This document shows, in pieces, positions 1 through 7,326 of a DNA stretch of 64,000 bases. The DNA is from Mucilaginibacter mallensis (lineage in GTDB: Bacteria; Bacteroidota; Bacteroidia; Sphingobacteriales; Sphingobacteriaceae). Numbering within the stretch: position 1 is the first letter of the stretch; each line of letters begins with the position of its first letter. Below the pieces are notes generated by a model, which saw only the letters and a list, made by a program, of their open reading frames with translations, ran no database searches and was not told the DNA's origin. A program made the position numbers and the translations under genes. The DNA lies in assembly GCF_900105165.1 (NCBI RefSeq), contig NZ_LT629740.1, positions 5,518,001 through 5,582,000 of the forward strand, given 5' to 3'.

Positions 1-485
1 ATGAGTTTAGCATATACATGCCGCCCCTGCGCGATCGTGGGAATGATATTATATTACTTGCTAATCATTTTTTAATAATAGCCAACCAGGAGCTAAGCCG
101 CAATGTAACGACCTTCGCACCCGAGGTTATAGATTGCTTTATGAATTACCGCTGGCCGGGAAACATTCGCGAGCTGAAGAATGTTATCAGAAGAGCAACT
201 TTACTTGCCGAGGGAAATGAAATAACCATGAAAGCACTCCCGCTTGAAATATCAAACAGGATGATGTCTTTTGACTATAACAACCATATTAATACCCATA
301 CTTCCGAAGTGCCTGAAATAAAAGAAAACAGGCACGACCTTAAAAATGCAGCGCTTGAGGCTGAGTTTGAAACTATTTTAAGAGTACTAAAGGAAGTTAA
401 TTTTAACAAAACCAAAGCCGCCGAGATATTAAAGATTGACCGGAAAACCTTATACAATAAAATGAAGGCCATCAATCTTAAATAA
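1..485 (+). CDS. Sigma-54-dependent response regulator, C-terminal part (cut by window start)
   Basis: This is the end of an NtrC-type activator; the reading frame is open to the window edge, so the receiver domain and most of the AAA+ domain lie upstream. Visible are the end of the AAA+ module (PPLRDRGNDI, then the sensor II stretch YRWPGNIRELKNVIRRA) and a C-terminal Fis-type helix-turn-helix (NKTKAAEILKIDRKTLYNKM). Such proteins bind enhancer sites and remodel RNA polymerase-sigma54, usually after phosphorylation by a partner kinase. The stop at 485 is followed directly by the next ATG at 486, so the two are surely cotranscribed. The family call is firm; the signal and target genes cannot be read from this fragment. 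Confidence 0.9.
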   Translation, partial: EFSIYMPPLRDRGNDIILLANHFLIIANQELSRNVTTFAPEVIDCFMNYRWPGNIRELKNVIRRATLLAEGNEITMKALPLEISNRMMSFDYNNHINTHTSEVPEIKENRHDLKNAALEAEFETILRVLKEVNFNKTKAAEILKIDRKTLYNKMKAINLK

Positions 486-710
486 ATGAAACAGATACCG
501 AAAGTTACGGATTCCCGGCCCGATAACATAAAAGCGTTAAAGCACGATATAAGAAATCAGCTATCAAACATTCAGCTGGCTATTGAACAATTACGCTTTG
601 AAATCCAGGATATTGCAAACGCCGATTGCAAATTTTATATGGATACGATAGCTACAAGCTGTGAAAAAATGACCTCGCTGCTAAAAGATGATCTTGACGG
701 CAAAAAGTAA
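486..710 (+). CDS. Small protein resembling a histidine kinase DHp helix (74 aa)
   Basis: The protein is all-helical and contains LKHDIRNQLSNIQLAIEQLR, which looks like the H-box of a HisKA/DHp domain (His-Asp followed by Arg-Asn and a hydrophobic heptad pattern). There is no ATPase domain, sensor domain or membrane segment, and it ends after one helical hairpin. It begins on the base after the stop of the response regulator. I infer a phosphotransfer, docking or decoy partner for that regulator. It could instead be a remnant of a deleted kinase, but the intact frame and tight junction argue for a maintained gene. Confidence 0.65.
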   Translation: MKQIPKVTDSRPDNIKALKHDIRNQLSNIQLAIEQLRFEIQDIANADCKFYMDTIATSCEKMTSLLKDDLDGKK

Positions 711-780
711 AGGGGTTTATTGAGTTTTGCTAAAAACTTTTTACTTTTTTTTTGTTTATCGATATAGCTATAAATCCTAA

Positions 781-1824
781 ATGTCAATCTTCAATTATAA
801 GCAACGTAATAATATAATATTAGCAACCATAATAGCGCTGGGCTGTTTTCTACTTTATGCATTGAGTAGCCTTTTTAGTGCAATACTTGGCGCTATTGTA
901 CTGTTCACCATTTTCAGGCCCGGTTATATATACTTTGCCGAAAAAAAGAAGTGGAATAAAACAATGGTTGCATTGCTCATCATCGTCAGTTCAATAATAG
1001 TTATCGTTATTCCTTTCCTTTCACTAAGCTTCATGGTGATCGGCAAAATAGCCAGTATTAATAAGAGCACTTTCCCTATACATGAATGGACTGCCCAGGT
1101 TGATGATTTTGCAGCAAGAAATTTAAGTCAGCCGCATTTTGCCGAAACATCTTTACAAAAACTCGGCACCTATGCTGCGGATCTGTTCCCGTCCATATTG
1201 GGCAGCGCGGCCGGTATTATATTAACATTGCTGGTATTGTACTTTCTGCTGTATTTTATGCTTACTCAAAGAATAGAGTTTGAAGCCGGGCTACTAAAAT
1301 ACGCGCCATTTCGCGAGCAGCATACCTTAAAGTTTGCTACTGCTATGCGTAATTCAACCTATTCAAATGTGCTGGGGCAAGGTTTAATAGCAATTACACA
1401 AGGGTCATTACTTGCACTGGGCTTTTACGCCTTTGAAATACCCGACCCAATATTTTGGGGCGTTATCGGTTCGTTCATGTCATTTTTACCTGTTGTGGGC
1501 GCGCCTACCCTTTGTATACCTGCCGGGATTATTATAATGGCAGAGGGACATACATTTAAGGGGATATTGTTATTAGCCTACGGCTTGCTGTTTATTGGCA
1601 ATGTTGATAATGTGCTGAGGGTAATTATTAACAAGCGTGTTGGCAATACCCACCCCATTATATCTGTTATAGGTGTTTTTATAGGTTTACCCCTTTTTGG
1701 AATTTTAGGCCTGGTTTTTGGGCCTGTATTGTTATCGTACTTTTTGTTGCTGCTCGAAATTTATGAAACTAACAGATTAGCAGCTGACAGACTGGAACGT
1801 ATGAGAACAACTACTGACACATAG
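781..1824 (+). CDS. AI-2E family transporter (PerM/YdiK-like permease)
   Basis: This 347-residue polytopic membrane protein has hydrophobic pairs near residues 10-40 and 60-90, a soluble stretch around 95-140, then a run of membrane segments to about residue 330. The length and the closing pattern (VIGVFIGLPLFGILGLVFGPVLLSYFLLLLE, residues about 295-325) match the AI-2E/UPF0118 family. Members have been linked to autoinducer-2 export or Na+/H+ antiport, but substrates are mostly unknown, so no substrate is assigned. It starts 70 bp after the DHp-like gene and may be in the same transcript. Confidence 0.85.
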   Translation: MSIFNYKQRNNIILATIIALGCFLLYALSSLFSAILGAIVLFTIFRPGYIYFAEKKKWNKTMVALLIIVSSIIVIVIPFLSLSFMVIGKIASINKSTFPIHEWTAQVDDFAARNLSQPHFAETSLQKLGTYAADLFPSILGSAAGIILTLLVLYFLLYFMLTQRIEFEAGLLKYAPFREQHTLKFATAMRNSTYSNVLGQGLIAITQGSLLALGFYAFEIPDPIFWGVIGSFMSFLPVVGAPTLCIPAGIIIMAEGHTFKGILLLAYGLLFIGNVDNVLRVIINKRVGNTHPIISVIGVFIGLPLFGILGLVFGPVLLSYFLLLLEIYETNRLAADRLERMRTTTDT

Positions 1825-1901
1825 CTGTAAAAAAGAATAAATGTTTGTTTGTACACGATAAATAAAGTAAATTGAAGGAAACAAAAATATAGTAGCAAGC
1901 G

Positions 1902-1918
1902 TAAGACAAATTGTCTTA
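1902..1918. promoter_or_regulatory. 17-bp palindrome upstream of ytxH-like gene
   Basis: TAAGACAA and TTGTCTTA flank a single central A, giving 8-bp perfect arms. It sits 70 bp before the YtxH-like start, in the 160-bp gap after the AI-2E gene. Its position and size fit a dimeric repressor or activator site, but no regulator can be named. Confidence 0.35.
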
Positions 1919-1986
1919 TAAATAATACTTGGCAACATATTTAGTCGTTATACAAACAATTAGTCAACATAAAAATTATAATAATT

Positions 1987-2253
1987 ATGAACGATAACTC
2001 AAAAGTAGTAATTGCACTGCTTGCCGGGCTGGCAGCAGGGGCAGCATTGGGGCTGTTATTTGCACCCGAAAAAGGCAGTGAAACCCGTGACAAGCTTACC
2101 GAATCATTAAAAAATCTTGGTGATTCCATAAAAGATACCGCAGCTGCTGAAATTGATAATCTTGTTGGGTTAAAAGATAAGGTTGTTGAAAATATAAAAA
2201 CAAAGTTAAAGGGTGCCGAGTTAGAGTATCAGGACGACCTTGAACACGCATAA
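1987..2253 (+). CDS. YtxH domain-containing protein
   Basis: The 88-residue protein has the classic YtxH architecture: an N-terminal small-residue-rich membrane helix (ALLAGLAAGAALGLLFAPEKG, about residues 10-30) followed by a charged amphipathic tail (RDKLTESLKNLGDSIKDT). In Firmicutes and Bacteroidota YtxH proteins are small membrane-anchored proteins often linked to general stress. Here it is the first of three small genes (with the holin-like and 136-aa proteins), which I infer to be an envelope-stress cluster. Confidence 0.85.
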   Translation: MNDNSKVVIALLAGLAAGAALGLLFAPEKGSETRDKLTESLKNLGDSIKDTAAAEIDNLVGLKDKVVENIKTKLKGAELEYQDDLEHA

Positions 2254-2261
2254 ATTTTACA

Positions 2262-2295
2262 TATCCCGGGTTAAATATTATTTTAACCCGGGATA
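2262..2295. repeat. Intercistronic hairpin (14-bp perfect arms, 6-nt loop)
   Basis: TATCCCGGGTTAAA is followed by six bases and its exact reverse complement. It lies between the ytxH-like stop and the next ATG at 2309. There is no T tract, so it is more likely an mRNA-stabilising or attenuating hairpin, or an operator, than a simple terminator. Confidence 0.75.
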
Positions 2296-2308
2296 ATAAA
2301 TAAATTAT

Positions 2309-2647
2309 ATGGAAGACAAAAAAGAAGCTCAGCCACCTATTATTGATCAGCTGAAGGAATATGCCGAAACCTATGTTAAACTGGCTAAATACAGGGCAAT
2401 TGAGGGAGGTACATCTGTAGCAGCCAGTATTATAGCTGATGTTGTGGTAATATTTTGTATGCTATTGGCTTTCATATTTGCCAGTATAACTTTGGCCTTT
2501 TTTTTGGCCTATTTATTTAATTCAGACTGGGAAGGCTTCGGATGCGTTGCACTAATGTATTTGATTATCGCCCTTGTTGTTAAGTATAACAGAAAAAGCC
2601 TTGAACGGCCGGTTATTAACGCTATTATTCAAAAGATATTTAAATAA
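2309..2647 (+). CDS. Phage-holin-family / DUF1469-like small membrane protein
   Basis: The 112-residue protein has a short charged N-terminus (about 1-35), two adjacent membrane helices (about residues 38-85, VVVIFCMLLAFIFASITLAFFLAYLF) and a basic C-terminus. This matches what is usually annotated as phage holin family protein in Bacteroidota. No phage genes are nearby, so a lysis role is unlikely; a membrane-organising or stress function in the YtxH cluster is more plausible. Confidence 0.7.
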   Translation: MEDKKEAQPPIIDQLKEYAETYVKLAKYRAIEGGTSVAASIIADVVVIFCMLLAFIFASITLAFFLAYLFNSDWEGFGCVALMYLIIALVVKYNRKSLERPVINAIIQKIFK

Positions 2648-2652
2648 TTATA

Positions 2653-3063
2653 ATGGACGAACCTATTAAAAACAGCTGGGATTTAAGGCAGGAGATAATC
2701 AGGCTTAAGGGAGTGGAAAAAGTGCAGGGCGAGGCTATTGCAGAGCGTTTTAATAGTCCGGCGGCTATATTTTCAACCCTGTTTTCATTATTTCCAAAAT
2801 CACCCAATACTGGCGAAAATAAATCCAGTATTTTTAACCAGGATTTTGTAAGCATATTATCGCGCTTTTTAATCCCTATCACGCTAAACAAAACGATATT
2901 CAAACACTCTGGTTTCTTAATAAAGGCGCTGGTTGGCCTGGTTTCTCAAAAGGCATCAGGGTATGTTAATGAAGAGTCGGTAGTAGGCATTTTTGATAAG
3001 GTAAAAGCACTTTTTACCAAAAAACGTACCTATGCCAAGGAACACTATCCTTACAGTTTATAG
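2653..3063 (+). CDS. Hypothetical protein of the YtxH/holin-like cluster
   Basis: I do not recognise this 136-residue protein. It has a polar N-terminus (about 1-35), a moderately hydrophobic middle (about residues 68-100, SILSRFLIPITL and FLIKALVGLVSQKASG) and a basic tail. It starts five bases after the holin-like gene stop, so it is almost certainly translated from the same mRNA. Membrane association is likely. I infer a role with its two upstream neighbours. Confidence 0.7.
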   Translation: MDEPIKNSWDLRQEIIRLKGVEKVQGEAIAERFNSPAAIFSTLFSLFPKSPNTGENKSSIFNQDFVSILSRFLIPITLNKTIFKHSGFLIKALVGLVSQKASGYVNEESVVGIFDKVKALFTKKRTYAKEHYPYSL

Positions 3064-3125
3064 TCCTCTGTTAATTTCATTATTATTTCTTCTATAAATT
3101 TTCGCTTTTATAAATGGCATAAAAC

Positions 3126-3133
3126 TATTTTTG
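3126..3133 (+). promoter_or_regulatory. TAnnTTTG promoter -7 element for trmB
   Basis: TATTTTTG matches the Bacteroidota consensus TAnnTTTG and lies 17 bp before the proposed GTG start, implying a very short leader. Confidence 0.5.
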
Positions 3134-3150
3134 TGCCTTAATTTTTGCAA

Positions 3151-3810
3151 GTGGGAAAAGATAAATTACGGCGATTTGCCGAAATAGATACGTTTAGTAA
3201 TGTTTTGCAGCTGGATGCAGGCAAGGAACTAAAAGGCCAATGGGGCATTACTCAATTTAAAAACAACAACCCTGTAGTACTGGAACTGGCCTGTGGTAAA
3301 GGCGAATACACTGTAAACCTGGCCCGCCTGTTTCCCAATAAAAATTTTATTGGAATTGATTATAAAGGTAACCGCATTTGGCGCGGCGCTAAAACAGCGT
3401 TGGAGGAAGGTGTTAATAACGTAGCCTTTTTACGCATACAGATAGAAAATATACTGGATTACTTTGCCCCTGAAGAGGTTGACGAGATCTGGATCACGTT
3501 CCCCGACCCACAACCGCAGTTGAGCCGTGAAAAGAAACGGCTTACCTCTCCCCGCTTTTTAGATAAATATAAGCATATAGTAAGGCCGGGCGGCTACATC
3601 AACCTGAAAACAGATAATGATCCCCTGCACGCCTACACTGCCGAAAAAATTGACGAGCTGAAATTGGAGCTGCACATAAAAACAGAAGACCTGTATCACT
3701 CCGAATTTGCCGATGAAGTGCTATCGATAAAAACATATTACGAGAAAAAATATTTAAAGGATAATAAGAATATTAATTACCTTAAGTTCTCATTTACAAA
3801 TCCATTGTAG
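3151..3810 (+). CDS. trmB: tRNA (guanine-N7-)-methyltransferase TrmB
   Basis: TrmB uses S-adenosylmethionine to make m7G46 in tRNA variable loops. The SAM-binding motif is VLELACGKGEY (about residues 43-53) and the signature WITFPDPQP (about 113-121) follows at the expected distance; the protein has 219 residues, normal for the family. I chose the GTG at 3151 because the family often begins MGKDKLRRFAE; a TTG two codons earlier (3145) is the alternative. A short inverted repeat (GAGACG/CGTCTC, 3810-3831) begins at the last base of the stop codon. Confidence 0.95.
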   Translation: MGKDKLRRFAEIDTFSNVLQLDAGKELKGQWGITQFKNNNPVVLELACGKGEYTVNLARLFPNKNFIGIDYKGNRIWRGAKTALEEGVNNVAFLRIQIENILDYFAPEEVDEIWITFPDPQPQLSREKKRLTSPRFLDKYKHIVRPGGYINLKTDNDPLHAYTAEKIDELKLELHIKTEDLYHSEFADEVLSIKTYYEKKYLKDNKNINYLKFSFTNPL

Positions 3811-3849
3811 AGACGGAATACTTTGCGTCTCCCACTTTGCTAAGATAAT

Positions 3850-4182
3850 ATGGAAGATATTAACTTTTTTGATAAGGTTTACCAGGTAGCCCGGCTGATA
3901 CCAAAAGGCAGGGTTACTTCTTACGGTGCTATTGCCAGTTACCTCGGCACAAAAGGGTCATCGCGCATGGTGGGTTATGCTATGCAGGCGGCAGGCAGCG
4001 CCAAACCGCCGGTGCCTGCACACAGGGTAGTGAACAGGCAAGGTTTACTTACCGCAAAGTTTCATTTTGGTGGCGACCTGATGGCTCAATTATTAGAAAG
4101 CGAAGGTGTTAAGGTTGAGAACGACCTGGTGCAGGACTTTAAAACTGTATTTTGGGACCCGGCTATTGAGTTGGCTTTATAA
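3850..4182 (+). CDS. Alkyltransferase-like protein (MGMT fold without acceptor Cys)
   Basis: The 110-residue protein is an MGMT-type DNA-binding domain: GRVTSYGAIASYLG (20-33) is the helix-turn-helix start, SSRMVGYAM (38-45) contains the nucleotide-flipping Arg, and RVVNRQG (59-65) follows the active-site loop. The usual PCHRV reads PAHRV here (56-60), so Ala57 replaces the alkyl-acceptor cysteine. It therefore cannot be a suicide alkyltransferase. By analogy with ATL proteins such as E. coli YbaZ, it should bind O6-alkylguanine and hand it to nucleotide excision repair. It follows trmB by 39 bp. Confidence 0.85.
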   Translation: MEDINFFDKVYQVARLIPKGRVTSYGAIASYLGTKGSSRMVGYAMQAAGSAKPPVPAHRVVNRQGLLTAKFHFGGDLMAQLLESEGVKVENDLVQDFKTVFWDPAIELAL

Positions 4183-4213
4183 TGTTATATTTAAGCTTTA
4201 TCAATCCTAAATC

Positions 4214-5737
4214 ATGAAAAAGTTTGCACTTGTTTTTACCGTACTTCTATTAATCTTCAAAACAGCATCCGCCCAAAATGCGACTTTACAGGTTACGTTA
4301 ACCAATTCAACTGCTACAAGCTATCATATATGGTTGCCTGATGTAGCACTCAATTATGATTATCTTAAAAAAGGGACCTTTGATGTACCACTAAGTGGCA
4401 GTAAGCCGGTATTATATGTTTTTAAACTTACCGGGCCGCAGTTTGCTTATATTATGTGCAACAATAGCGATGCTAATAATGCAAAAAGAATTAATTATAT
4501 AATGTATTTATCGCCTGGCGATAATATCAGTTTTAAAGCCGACTTTAAAGGCAAAGATAATGGCATAACAGTTACCGGCAAAGGCAGCAAAAATAACCAG
4601 CCATTGCTATCGGCACTCGACGAGGGAAATGTACAATCTTTATATGGTGATACTTTGCCCAATAGGATCATAGCTTTTGTCAATAGTTATGAGGCTAATT
4701 TTAAAACGTCCCTGGATAAATATGTAGCGCTATATAAACCAAGTGATGATTTTATAAAGAACGAAAAGATCAATATAAAATATGATGCCGTTTACCGGTA
4801 TTTTGACTTTAAAGAAAATAATAAATACGACATACAGCCAGCATATGCCCGTAATGAAAGTAAATGGAAAGCCATACAGGATAGCTTATTCAACACCATA
4901 AAACTAAATAACGATGATGCCTTAACCTCCATTAGTTATGCTATGCTGTTAAGAACATTTTTGGGGCGTGAAAAAGAAAGGCTTTGGAGAGAGTGTTATG
5001 AAAACCCAGAGACCTTTTACAAACAATGGTATAATACAGATGTAACAACAGGCAAAAAACTATTTGATGATGATGAGCAAAATTTGTTGCAGGAAAAGGT
5101 CATCAACCATTATTTCACCAACAGATCAGCAGAATACTTATATGCTTTATTGTTTGATAAGGCCTTGGGTGAGCATAATCCTAAAAACATTGTTGCCATA
5201 TTTGATGGCTTTAAACAAAAATATCCGCAAAGTAAATACATCAATTGGTTTGGGCCGGCAATTGATACCATCAGGCAAATTGAGAAGCGGGTTCTTAGTG
5301 CAGATATGGTTTTTGTAGCTAATAATGGCACAAGACTGAATACAATGGAAGAGCTGCTTGCATTAGCAAAAGGCAAAACTGTATTGCTGGACATGTGGGG
5401 AACATGGTGCGGGCCTTGCCGTAATGAAATCCATGATAATGGGCCAGCCATTAAAGCATATTTTAAAGGTAAAGGGCTTGATTATTTTTACGTGGCTAAT
5501 CGCGATCTGGAACATGAGGTGGAATGGAAAAAGCTGATTGCTTATTTTGATATGAAAGGCACTCATATTTTAGCAAATGATGCCCTTTCAAATGATATTA
5601 TGACTAAAGTAAAGAGTGGTGGTTTCCCAACCTATATCATCATAAAAAAAGATGGGACTTACGAACTATCAAAGTCAGGTTATCCAATGAACCGTGATGT
5701 ACTGATCAAACAATTGGAGGCAGCGTTAGCTCAATAA
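4214..5737 (+). CDS. Exported TlpA-family thioredoxin-like protein with long N-terminal domain
   Basis: The 507-residue protein has a signal peptide (MKKFALVFTVLLLIFKTASA) ending near residue 20, a roughly 350-residue N-terminal region of the kind found in Bacteroidota TlpA-type proteins, and a C-terminal thioredoxin fold with WGTWCGPCR (about 395-403) as CxxC active site and a cis-Pro segment (GGFPTYIII). The expected role is periplasmic disulfide reduction or redox maintenance; the N-terminal part may bind the client. It converges with the VOC gene and overlaps its end by 12 bp. Confidence 0.85.
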   Translation: MKKFALVFTVLLLIFKTASAQNATLQVTLTNSTATSYHIWLPDVALNYDYLKKGTFDVPLSGSKPVLYVFKLTGPQFAYIMCNNSDANNAKRINYIMYLSPGDNISFKADFKGKDNGITVTGKGSKNNQPLLSALDEGNVQSLYGDTLPNRIIAFVNSYEANFKTSLDKYVALYKPSDDFIKNEKINIKYDAVYRYFDFKENNKYDIQPAYARNESKWKAIQDSLFNTIKLNNDDALTSISYAMLLRTFLGREKERLWRECYENPETFYKQWYNTDVTTGKKLFDDDEQNLLQEKVINHYFTNRSAEYLYALLFDKALGEHNPKNIVAIFDGFKQKYPQSKYINWFGPAIDTIRQIEKRVLSADMVFVANNGTRLNTMEELLALAKGKTVLLDMWGTWCGPCRNEIHDNGPAIKAYFKGKGLDYFYVANRDLEHEVEWKKLIAYFDMKGTHILANDALSNDIMTKVKSGGFPTYIIIKKDGTYELSKSGYPMNRDVLIKQLEAALAQ

Positions 5738-6088
5738 TTGCAATAACTCAATCCTGTTACCAAAAGGATCCAAAAAAGCAAAGCGCATGCGCCCAGGAAT
5801 CTCCGGTTCGGGTAATATCTCAACTTTATCTTTTAAATAATCGAGCGCGGCATCAACATCGGTCACCTCAAAAGCGGTATGGCGGGTTGATATGGGCAGT
5901 TGCGGCTCAACGCCAATATGTAATTGCACATTCCCAATATTAAACCAATAACCCTTTGTTGAAAACAGGTGATTTGGCCGGTCAATCAATTCTAACCCTA
6001 TAATAGTGGTATAAAATGCCCTTGCTTCCTCCAGCCGTTCAGGAGCAACGGTAATGTGGATATGGTCTACCCGTTTAAAAGTTATCAT
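5726..6088 (-). CDS. VOC family protein (glyoxalase-like)
   Basis: The 120-residue protein is a single VOC unit with paired beta-alpha-beta-beta-beta modules: VDHIHITVAPERLEEARAFY at residues 7-26 and RHTAFEVTDVDAALDYL in the second half, ending GRMRFAFLDPFGNRIELLQ. It has His and Glu residues in positions typical of metal ligands. Substrate is unknown; the LDPFGNRIEL ending is typical of fosfomycin/glyoxalase-like VOC proteins. The start codon overlaps the stop of the upstream VOC gene by one base (TAATG), indicating translational coupling. Confidence 0.85.
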   Translation of the reverse strand: MITFKRVDHIHITVAPERLEEARAFYTTIIGLELIDRPNHLFSTKGYWFNIGNVQLHIGVEPQLPISTRHTAFEVTDVDAALDYLKDKVEILPEPEIPGRMRFAFLDPFGNRIELLQLLS

Positions 6089-6465
6089 TAAATATCCTCC
6101 GCAAAGGTTAACAGGTAGTTGTTATTATCAAGGATGGAGAACTCGGTTGCACCGTAAAATGTTTTTTCAAGCTCTTTTACTACCGTTACCTTGTCTTTTA
6201 TCGCATCAAAAAATGAAAGGATGTTTTTTAGTTTGATATAAAACAAAAGTGAGCCGCCGTCTTTCCGGTTTACCGTGGGTAGTTCATCGCCCAAACTGGC
6301 AAAAGTCTGGAACATGAAGTTTACATTGCCGCTCATCACCATTGCCCAAACCAGCGGACTACCATCCTCGGGCACGCTCATTACCAGTTGGAAACCTAAT
6401 TGTTTATAAAACGCAATGGTTTCATTAATATCCTTCACAAAAATGTTGGGCGATAAACTTTCCAT
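6088..6465 (-). CDS. VOC family protein (glyoxalase/bleomycin-resistance type)
   Basis: This 125-residue protein begins SLSPNIFVKDINETIAFYKQLGF, the usual opening of bleomycin-resistance/glyoxalase relatives, and ends with ATEFSILDNNNYLLTFAEDI. The protein is divergent from its neighbour at 5726, so the two are probably not a recent duplication. They form a two-gene operon with a one-base overlap. The upstream region shared with the divergent gene at 6588 is very AT-rich. No substrate can be inferred. Confidence 0.82.
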   Translation of the reverse strand: MESLSPNIFVKDINETIAFYKQLGFQLVMSVPEDGSPLVWAMVMSGNVNFMFQTFASLGDELPTVNRKDGGSLLFYIKLKNILSFFDAIKDKVTVVKELEKTFYGATEFSILDNNNYLLTFAEDI

Positions 6466-6587
6466 AGCTTTGTAATTTTTGATAAAATTTTTAGCAATTT
6501 AGAATTATAAAAGTAAAGATTTCTAATTTTAAAAAATCAAATAAATCAATATTTCAGTAATTCACTAACTCAATAATTATACCACCT

Positions 6588-6941
6588 ATGGGAAAATTAG
6601 TAGACGATTTTGAAGCCTATCGTACCCGGATGAACGATAGGATAATGGAATCATCAAACACCAATATCAAACGTTTTTTTGCTTTGGATACCACCAGCTA
6701 TGCTGATGGCGCCCTTGATGTAAAAACCAAAGAAATGCTGGGCCTGGTAGCTTCAATGGTTTTGCGCTGTGATGATTGCATAAAATATCACCTGGGCAAA
6801 TGCCACGATGCAGGCGTAAACCACGATGAAATGAACGAGATATTTATGATAGCCAACCTGGTAGGCGGGTCAATTGTGATACCGCATTATAGAAGGGCTG
6901 TGGAGTATTGGGATGAATTGAATTTTAGTCCAAAGTCTTAA
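6588..6941 (+). CDS. Carboxymuconolactone decarboxylase family protein (AhpD-like)
   Basis: The 117-residue, all-helical protein carries the CMD/AhpD active-site motif C61-DD-C64-IKYH68. The CxxC plus His pattern belongs to the AhpD-like peroxidase/disulfide reductase branch, not to true gamma-carboxymuconolactone decarboxylase. The likely job is thiol-dependent peroxide or electrophile detoxification. It is followed 21 bp later by the S23 gene, with an inverted-repeat arm in that gap. Confidence 0.85.
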   Translation: MGKLVDDFEAYRTRMNDRIMESSNTNIKRFFALDTTSYADGALDVKTKEMLGLVASMVLRCDDCIKYHLGKCHDAGVNHDEMNEIFMIANLVGGSIVIPHYRRAVEYWDELNFSPKS

Positions 6942-6958
6942 GCCCTTAGTCTCAAGTC
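6932..6958. repeat. Left inverted-repeat arm flanking the S23 gene
   Basis: A 27-bp arm built from AAGTCT/TAGTCT-like words. It pairs with the reverse complement of 7329-7355 at 18 of 27 positions by my alignment, and brackets the four-helix-bundle gene. It overlaps the last codons of the AhpD-like gene. Confidence 0.6.
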
Positions 6959-6962
6959 AAAA

Positions 6963-7325
6963 ATGAGTTCATTTAGAGATCTGATAGTTTATAAGAAAGC
7001 ATTTTCATTGTCGATGGAAATATTTTTTCTTACTAAAGCTTTTCCGAAAGAAGAAACGTATAGTTTGGTTGATCAGATAAGAAGATCATCGAGATCTGTA
7101 TTTGCATCTGTCGCAGAATCTTATAAAAAAAGAAAATACCCTAACCATTTTATAAGTAAACTCACTGATGCAGATATGGAAAATGGAGAAACCCAGGCAT
7201 GGCTTGATGCTTCTTTAGCATGTGCTTATATTACAAATGAAAAATATATGGAGTTAAATCAGCAAAGCGAAGAAGTATCCCGTCTACTCAATTATATGAT
7301 TAATAATCCTGATAAATTTAAATAA
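6963..7325 (+). CDS. Four-helix-bundle protein, S23 / 23S rRNA IVS family
   Basis: The 120-residue protein shows the S23 pattern: FRDLIVYKKAFSLSMEIF, then FPKEETYSLVDQIRRSSRSVFASVAESY (about residues 28-55), then the ETQAWLDASLACAYI helix. Homologues are encoded in intervening sequences of 23S rRNA genes and are also found stand-alone in Bacteroidota; they form pentameric helical barrels related to Avd of diversity-generating retroelements. No reverse transcriptase or variable repeat is visible here. The gene sits between inverted-repeat arms (6932-6958 and 7329-7355), unlike its neighbours, so I infer a mobile or IVS-like unit. Molecular function is unknown. Confidence 0.88.
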   Translation: MSSFRDLIVYKKAFSLSMEIFFLTKAFPKEETYSLVDQIRRSSRSVFASVAESYKKRKYPNHFISKLTDADMENGETQAWLDASLACAYITNEKYMELNQQSEEVSRLLNYMINNPDKFK

Positions 7326-7326
7326 G

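Noticed and set aside
1931..1965. Sigma-54-type promoter (TTGGCA) before the ytxH-like gene
   Set aside because: The GG is present but no GC follows at the required 10-bp spacing, so the -24/-12 rule is not met.
6963..7325. Diversity-generating retroelement around the S23/Avd-like gene
   Set aside because: No reverse transcriptase, template repeat or variable repeat is present in the surrounding sequence.
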